From contig NC_065419.1 in the NCBI RefSeq assembly GCF_024362695.1, positions 13,640,678 through 13,704,677 of the forward strand: 64,000 nt of DNA, in the 5' to 3' direction. Positions 57,280 through 64,000 of the stretch are shown piece by piece. Below the pieces are notes generated by a model, which was given only the letters and a program-made list of their open reading frames with translations, was not told the DNA's origin and did not search any database. Within the stretch, counting starts at the first letter, position 1. The number at the start of each line of letters is the position of its first letter. Position numbers and translations under genes: made by a program. This DNA is from Pectinophora gossypiella. Lineage: Eukaryota; Arthropoda; Insecta; Lepidoptera; Gelechiidae.

Positions 57280-59300
57280 GACAGTATTTCCATACAAACT
57301 CCAAAAAAAACTTTCAACAACATTTGACTAGGTTGTCAAGTAGCCTATTCACACATTTTTTCAGCTGTTGCCAGTCCAGCTTATTGTATAGATGTTGGTG
57401 GGTGCGAGGCTGAAGAGAGCCTGTGAACGGCCCAAGTTTTCCACCTATCCAGAAAATATTCGCAAACTTGCCAACTGACAGCATCGGCTGCGTTTCCACA
57501 CATTTTTATCACGGAAGTTACTTTAGAATGCTCAATAAGCTTCGATAGAATACTATTTAAATTTAAAGCAAATTGTTACTTATCTTTAGACACAGATTAT
57601 AATAATCGTATATCTATCGACCTACATGAACTTAATGATCTAATAGGTACCTACGGTCTATGCACATGATTTTGCCTAAAATAAGAAATTTTTGATATTT
57701 CTATTCATAATTAAATTATTCTTATTTTGTCTTTTTCATCTCTGCTTACAATCAACCTGTTTCTTTATTTTTATTAATTAGGAACTAAATTGGCGTAATG
57801 TAATAACAATAACAAAAAAGTACTGTAACCCTTTAAATTACACGATGAAAATATAATATACAAAACCTTTCGAAATCTTTCTTCTCGAATATTCAATTCT
57901 TCCTCCAAGGTTGAACATGTTTAGATCACGACTTTTTCTTTTACCCTCTCGCAATTTGCAAAACTTTTTATTAAAAAATAAAAAGAGGCACGGGACATTC
58001 AGCCGGTCGGCCATTCTCGACAATATTAGGACCTTTTCAGTACGTGACCGTATTCCTGAGCCTTCATGCTCATGTTATTAAAAATAGTCCGTTTAGTATT
58101 CCCTTAACTTGTGCGAGGGATGTGTAGTACCTAATTTTCCACTCAATAAAATAGTGGTTTTATTAAAAAAACTTCCGTAAAAGCTTGTTTTAAAAGTCTT
58201 ATAAATAACTAGATGGTGCGTGGTGCTTCCAGACACTAAAATTATGTTACTAAAATATTTAAAAATAAATAATCAAATATTTAAATTTAAATAAAATAAT
58301 AAACATCATTATAAAATTAACCTAATTCAGCCTTCAAAGTCTAAATACCAAAATGGCGCCTTCCGTTTTAACAATGCATCCCTTCCCGCCCGCTGCGCTC
58401 ATTTGCGCAAATTCGTGCGAAATAGTTTGTTAATTCAATTATCACGCCTTCAGCAACGAATTTCACATAATTTGGAGCCTAAAGGAACAATTTGTTGGAA
58501 GTCGGCTAAAACATGCTTCTAAATTGTTTTAATGAATGGGAGAAATATGCTGGCATTGTACGAATTAATTTGTAGCGATGCGATACGACATCGCAGGCCT
58601 ATTTATACGACTTACCAGTGCCCACCCTTTCTCATTATCTTCTCATACATTCTGACTCTTTCCCGTTACCGTTTAAGCTTACAGTCGTTACTAAAATGTT
58701 ACATTTAAAATGCATGCCGATTCTGCCAAAACATAAATTATCAATATCTTACTGCGATAAAAAAAGACCTCTCTCAATAAATATGGGAACATTTTTACAA
58801 GTTACAATTCAGTATAATGCTGCAAAGACTTAAAAATTACAGTGGGAAAATATCCAACAAAGTATTCATCGCTGGGTTATCATCACAGAAATCCAATATT
58901 TATCGCAACAGGCAACGCAATCTATACCATAAAGTACAGATTTCCACTTGGTTTTAAACTTAAATAGGGTAACAGAATCATTCAACAGTTGTACTGCGGA
59001 AACGGGGCGCCATTTTCGCGCGAAAATAGTTTCCTTTCCACATCGCATCGTAAGCACAGACGCGCAATCATACTGCCAATGCCAATAATGGAAAATGTTT
59101 TAAAAAGTATTGCGACTTTGCGATGCTTTCTGCTGTATTGAAATGAAAATAGTTATTATAACTGTACAAATGAACGGACCTTTTTTAATTTTCATGTTTT
59201 TTTTTCTATTGTGAAATGCTACACACGTACACAACTCTTGATAGCTACGTATTTTTTAAATAATGTATTCTAGGCGCGGTTTCTTAACCCCTTTCTTCTT
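57280..59300. other. AT-rich sequence, no gene recognised
   Basis: Short open frames (for example minus strand 57314-57499) show no family resemblance. TTTTCGCGCGAAAA near 59013 is a short palindrome. Confidence 0.4.
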
Positions 59301-59307
59301 AGTTAAC

Positions 59308-59579
59308 GGCCTCCGTGGTCCAGTGGTTGAGCGTTGGGTTCACGATCCGGAGGTCCCAGGTTCGATTACCGGTGGGGACATAACACAAAATTTACTCCCT
59401 AATTTGGTTAGGACATTACAGGCTGATCATCTGATTGCACGGAAGTAAAACGATCCGTTGGTCTCTGTTACTTTAGTCGTTACCTGAGCCATGTCAGGGG
59501 CCTTTGGCGGCTCAACAATAACCCTGACACCAGTGTTGATGAGGTTGGTGATCCACCTCACTATCCACATGATAAGAGG
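59308..59579 (+). mobile_element. SINE S1, internally shortened
   Basis: Head GGCCTCCGTGGTCCAGTGG; a gap removes most of the GTGATCCC and TACTTACTGATG regions; tail CCACATGATAAGAGG. Confidence 0.88.
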
Positions 59580-60675
59580 ATTCCACGGTTCGACTTTATG
59601 CAGTAAGTATCGACTGCAAACGACTGGCAGCCGACCGCGGGAAGTTGAAATATAGCGGCTACGCGCAGATTCAACTGCGTGCGGTTGCGTATCACACGGT
59701 CCGCCTTCACATCCATATATGGCTTATCCGTGAACTGTAGACCGTTAAAAAATAATTGATCTGTTCCTGACTCCATTATGTCTTCTCTAGCTCCGTACTG
59801 TATGAAGCAAGCACATCGCTAAGTCGTGCGCATATTTCCTGACTGCACACAACTTTTATTATGAGTCTTTGAATGTAATTTTTGTCTTTATTGTAGGTAA
59901 ATGTTTGCTTTTTTTGCTTAATTTTTATGTGTGCAGTTTTTCGAAGTAAACATTTCTCTCTCTATCTCTTTTTGTCTCTGTCACACATTTTCATCCGTGA
60001 CTGTATAAGTACTACTGGGTATTTAACTGGGTCAAAAATAAATTAATAATGCTAATCTAGAAATATAAGCCAGTCTAAGATGATCAAAAATCAGTCTCAT
60101 TTTTCTTTTCGAATTTTATTTATGAATTGAGTAACAATGAGCTAGCGTCAAACTTTCGTTTTGACGTTTCGTAAAAAGTATTACATTTGACTAGCTTGTC
60201 AAGTAGCCTAATATTACATATTTTTATGCTGGGCAAAGGCCTCCTCTTGATTTTTCTACTCCTCTCTACTGTTTTCAGTAAAAATTAAATTGAAATTAAA
60301 TTGTTTTTTTTTATTTGTTATAATTTAAAACAATCCAATAAGTACGCAGATAATATACCCCACCCCTATACTGTCAAATAATCAGTAAACCACAGCCCAG
60401 TGTAAAGTCACGTCCCTTATTGCATCCGGAATCAGGATTAAATCGATGACAAATAAACGATTCCGATACCGAGCGACGATTTTGGTGACATTGTCACGCG
60501 TTCGTAATTATGTTAAAACATTGTTGAAGTAAATGAGTAGTGGATTGCTGGATAATTAAAATGAGGTTACGTTTAATAAGTAGATAGGTACTTATATTTT
60601 GGATTATTTATCTGGTTCTCTCTAAAGCCGAAGCCGAAGCACTTTGCGGTCGCAGGTTCGAATCCAGCAAAGACC

Positions 60676-60808
60676 TATGATCAGCCTGTAATGTCCTAAC
60701 CAAACTAGGGATCATAAAGTGATTTTTGTGATATGTCCACACCGGGATTCGAACCCGGGACCTCCGGATCGTGGGCCCAACGCTCAACCACTAGACCACA
60801 GAGGCCTT
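60676..60808 (-). mobile_element. SINE S1 head half, within a duplicated segment
   Basis: GATCAGCCTGTAATGTCC to ACCACTAGACCACAGAGGCC. The flank GGCGAAAGTAATAAAGTGTA that follows is the same as the flank of the S1 at exon B (36295 onward). Confidence 0.85.
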
Positions 60809-60911
60809 TGGCGAAAGTAATAAAGTGTAATGATATAAGTACATACCTAGCTACCTTTTAAATTGTTTGTTTTTTTTTCATTCATAAATAAAGAAACATC
60901 TAACTAAATAG

Positions 60912-61240
60912 CCGTGGTAGCCCAGTTGGTAGAATGCGTGTCTCTCACTTTGAGGTTGCAGTTTCGAATCCAAGCAGGCCTAAACCAATGAATTCGTATT
61001 TGGATCATAAATGATTATCACGCACTCAGCGGTGAAGGAAAACAGCGTGAAGAAACCCATATTCCCGAGAAATGCATGTTCGGAGGCATACCTCCGAACA
61101 TCTCCGACTTAACTGGTATTGGGCAGGTTTCCCTTGGAAGGTCAGACAGGCAGTCGCTTCTTTAAAAAATCGGACCTGTCAAATCTTCAGGTTAAGTAAG
61201 CCCTGTGAAAAATGGGATAATGCTGGGGATGATAATCTGG
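60912..61240 (+). mobile_element. SINE S2, full length
   Basis: Head GCCGTGGTAGCCCAGTTGG, body GGTGAAGGAAAACAGCGTG, tail GGGATAATGCTGGGGATGAT. Confidence 0.88.
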
Positions 61241-61313
61241 TTCTCTCAACACGATGATATTAGATTGATCCCTAGAATCATCTAGGTATCAGCCAGAGAT
61301 ACATATGTGAGTA

Positions 61314-61368
61314 ACTGAGGATGCCCAGTTGGGCGCGAATCTCGGCTCAAAGCGTCGTCTGAGAGGAT
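61314..61368 (+). repeat. R5 repeat fragment
   Basis: GAGGATGCCCAGTTGGGCG and GCGTCGTCTGAGAGGA. Confidence 0.6.
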
Positions 61369-62025
61369 ACTTACTAGAAGTGTGAAGTTGACACTTCAGA
61401 CAAAAAATCTAGTTTTCACATTGACATTATCGTACACGCGCATCTGTGTGTGTGACGTCTGACACCAAACGATTCAAGTCTAAACTATGTTCGAGGGGGA
61501 GTGAGGTAAACCTAGCTCAGACGCTGGTGGGGAGCGGAGCAGTTCCGCGTATTCTATACCGGGGTGTGGTTCTAACCAAAGCATTTCCTGAGTTAATAAC
61601 ATTTTCAAGGAAGTTTCCATTCCCATGTTTCTTGGGAGTACTTTCATAGCGTCGGGTGTAAAACTTGTAATATAAAGGTCGTTGTATAAAAGTCTACGAG
61701 ATGCCCGTCTGGACTGTGCTCCGGGGGCCTGTTACAATCAACTCCGCAATCAGGTCAGTAGGACGGGTACCTTGCAAAATGGCATCACGCCTGTATCCCT
61801 GAAGGGGTAGGCTGAGGAGGGGGTCATGACAACAAAAGGTTGGATTGAATCAAGGGTGGCCTCTAATTCTTTACGGAGATAGGTTGTCTGCGACCTGGTG
61901 ACCCATCCCCCCCTGACGTAAACGCTGGATCCACTCCTGGGAGAGGAATGATCCCCTCAGTATTCGTTATGATGTCACTTACATCCCGTACAAGTAGTGT
62001 AGCCGTAAGTACAGTAGCCGTACAG

Positions 62026-62173
62026 GTACAGTCATGAGCAATATAATGTACCCAATTTAGGACTCTGTCGCACTAACATATTTGACATTTAGTGAGACTT
62101 ACAGTTCAATTTGTCAAAAAAGTTAATGTGACATGGTACCATAGTGTATACATATTAATACTCGTGACCGAAC
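62026..62173 (+). mobile_element. MITE M7, complete
   Basis: GTACAGTCATGAGCAATATA to ACTCGTGACCGAACG. Confidence 0.85.
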
Positions 62174-62175
62174 GT

Positions 62176-62642
62176 AAGGGTGTTAGCGACATCGTGCCGA
62201 ATAGAATAGATTCAGACCATGATTCTGAATTAATATCAAGTGGAATTTTCCGTCGCAATATTCATGATATTTTTTAATTTATTTTTCAATTCTAAACTTT
62301 TTCGATGGAAAATTCCACTTGATATTAACTTAGCTGAATCAACCCTTTCAGTATTCGTTATAAATGGCACTTACACCCCGCACAAGTACAGATAGCCATA
62401 CAAGTATGTATGGGTAATAGTGAGACCGTAACGTATACTGAGGGGGATGATTCAGACCATGCTTCTGAGTTGATATCAAGTGGAATTTCCTGTTGCGAAA
62501 AACATAAAAAAATTAGTGTTTTTAAATATTATTTTCAGTTCCATACTTTTGCGACGGAAAATTCCGCTTGATATTAACTCAGAATCATGGTCTGAATCAT
62601 CCCTCAAAGTTTTCGTTACGATGTCACTAACACCCTGTATAT
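62176..62642. mobile_element. MITE M6, tandem double copy
   Basis: AGGGTGTTAGCGACATCG at left, GATGTCACTAACACCCTGTA at right, linker CATACAAGTATGTATGGG. Confidence 0.85.
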
Positions 62643-62816
62643 TTCGCAAATCGTAATGTACACCAACATTACATATATTATAAATAAATTATATAAATGT
62701 AACCACAAGTTTTGTGTCTTTAAGAAGACATTATATGAATTATTATAAACATTAGGTGTTCGTGAAGTAAAATCATTGCTTCCATAGTTTGTGCGATTCC
62801 GCTAAATATGAAATAT

Positions 62817-62863
62817 AACCCAGTTGGTAGACTTATATTATTAGTAAGTCTACCAACTGGGTT
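62817..62863. repeat. Perfect 19-bp hairpin from an S2 head
   Basis: AACCCAGTTGGTAGACTTA and TAAGTCTACCAACTGGGTT are separated by nine bases; the arms match the S2 tRNA-like head. Confidence 0.85.
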
Positions 62864-63188
62864 ACCACGCAAAAAGCAAAAGCAAAAGCTTCGCAGTAAA
62901 GTAGGTAAATAATACCTTTGAGTATGTCCCATTCATATAAAACACATGTCATTTCGTTTAGAAGACCACTAAAAGCATACCTAACGTTGAAACTAAACGT
63001 TTTCATTACAATTCCCGGGTAAAACATAAACACCCAACCCCGGGGAACTTTCCTAAACACACAATAGGAACCACAAATTGTGTCTATCCTTAAATGACCA
63101 AATGTTAAGTGACATAACATTCAGCCATTTTTGTACTGAGTTTCATTATGTACTTTTTATGAAAAGTACAAAACGGTCTCCGAAAACA

Positions 63189-63489
63189 GCCTCCGTGGTC
63201 GTGAGCGTTGGGCTCACGGCCCGGAGGTCCCAAGTTCAAATCCCGTTGTTGTGATCCCTAGTTTGGTTAGTACATTACAAGCTGATCACCTGATTGTCCG
63301 AAAGTAAGATGATTCGTGGTTCGGAAGGCACGTTAAGCCGTTGGCCCCGGTTACTACTTACTGATGCAAGTTAGTAATCGTTACGTGAGCCTTGTCAGAG
63401 GCCTTTGGCGGTTCAATAGTAACCCTGATGACGAGACCAGGGTTGATGGAGTTGGTAATCCTCCTCACAACCCACATGATAGGAGAAGA
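63189..63489 (+). mobile_element. SINE S1
   Basis: Head GCCTCCGTGGTCGTGAGCG (D-loop region shortened), B box-like AGTTCAAATCCC, tail CCACATGATAGGAGAAG. Confidence 0.85.
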
Positions 63490-63544
63490 ATGAAAAGTAC
63501 ACCAACAAGCAACACGGGCCTCTGACGGACTGGGGTGTAACCAT

Positions 63545-63915
63545 CTTCTCTCGTCTGGGTTATCAGTTCAATGTCTGACTTCATCGGCCCTGGTGTCAGG
63601 GTTAGTGTTGAGCCGCCAAAGATTTTTTTTTTTGACGTGACTAAGTGTAGATTTGCCGCAAGTGGCATTAACTGCTTGGCCGGACAAATGGAGAGCACTG
63701 AGGGCTCTCATCTCACCCAAAGACTTGATATGACAGACTACACAGTTAGTAAAGTAAATAGAAGCCGTGCTTGCCTTCCGAAAGAATCATCTTACTTTCG
63801 GACAATCGGGTGATCAGCCTGCAACCTAATTATACTAGAGAGTGATTGTTGTGATATTTCCCCACCGGGCTTCGAACCCGGGACCTCCAGATCATGAGCC
63901 CAACGCCCAACCTTT
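63545..63915 (-). mobile_element. SINE S1 interrupted by an R5 fragment
   Basis: S1 antisense tail (TCTTCTCTCGTCTGGG, CCTGGTGTCAGGGTTAG) at 63545-63620. R5 (GACGTGACTAAGTGTAGATT, CTTGGCCGGACAAATGG) occupies about 63626-63725. S1 resumes at about 63760 to the head GGGACCTCCAGATCATGAG. Confidence 0.75.
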
Positions 63916-64000
63916 TGTGATTGCTCCAATTGACGATAGAAACATTTATCGATAAATTCCTTCCTTGTTGCTTAAGGTATTTGACTGGATCAAAGATAAA

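Noticed and set aside
57314..57499. 61-codon minus-strand frame (GKFANIFWIGGKLGPF)
   Set aside because: Another frame of the same strand is equally open, there is no family match I know, and no splice or codon evidence supports either.
1..64000. Bacterial defence systems, CRISPR arrays, phage or virus genes
   Set aside because: None is visible. The window is eukaryotic and no viral coding region was recognised.

Overview
The window is animal, most likely insect and probably lepidopteran. It is AT-rich, with spliced coding exons, dispersed single tRNA genes, several tRNA-headed SINE families, many short inverted-repeat (MITE-like) elements and decayed non-LTR retrotransposons. There are no operons, CRISPR arrays or bacterial genes. 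The lepidopteran assignment rests on the repeat style and was not tested by a search.

One host protein-coding gene is clear: the 3' part of a Rho-family small GTPase on the + strand, in five exons at 19416-19503, 35857-35966, 38791-38925, 41114-41257 and 42460-42540. They join in frame to give about 185 residues running from the switch I loop to a C-terminal CCVM prenylation box. The substitutions at the catalytic positions (WDTSG-T in place of WDTAG-Q), the GCKADL base-binding motif, the Rho insert and the KSCCVM ending fit the GTPase-deficient Rnd branch. The exon or exons carrying the P-loop were not found and probably lie left of the window. An AT-rich 3' UTR follows, opening with a run of eight heat-shock-element-like pentamers.

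Two true tRNA genes are present: tRNA-Glu(TTC) at 14689-14760 (minus strand) and tRNA-Phe(GAA) at 34518-34590 (plus strand, inside the GTPase intron). Both have T-run terminators.

Nearly all other recognisable sequence is mobile DNA. I use these local names. S1 is a tRNA-headed SINE of about 325 bp with a GAAGAAGA tail. S2 is a second tRNA-headed SINE with a GATGAT tail. S3 is a SINE whose head joins a tRNA-like A box to 5S-rRNA-like control boxes. S4 is a relative of S1 with a different 3' half. R5 is a dispersed repeat ending in poly-T/A. M6, M7, M11 and M12 are hairpin MITEs. L8 is the 3' end of a CR1/Jockey-type LINE. F is a large foldback element found at 88-1495 and, inverted, at 47905-50150, next to reverse transcriptase sequence in both places.

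By region: 1-19 kb is foldback F, SINEs, MITEs, LINE fragments, a CA/CG-rich microsatellite and tRNA-Glu. 19-42.5 kb is the GTPase gene with repeat-packed introns. 42.5-46 kb is the 3' UTR and quiet AT-rich DNA. 46-51.5 kb is SINE, M6, foldback F and an RT pseudogene. 51.5-64 kb is repeat fragments separated by unannotatable AT-rich sequence. The strongest single observation is that an S1 SINE landed on the exon/intron junction at 35966 and duplicated the splice donor.
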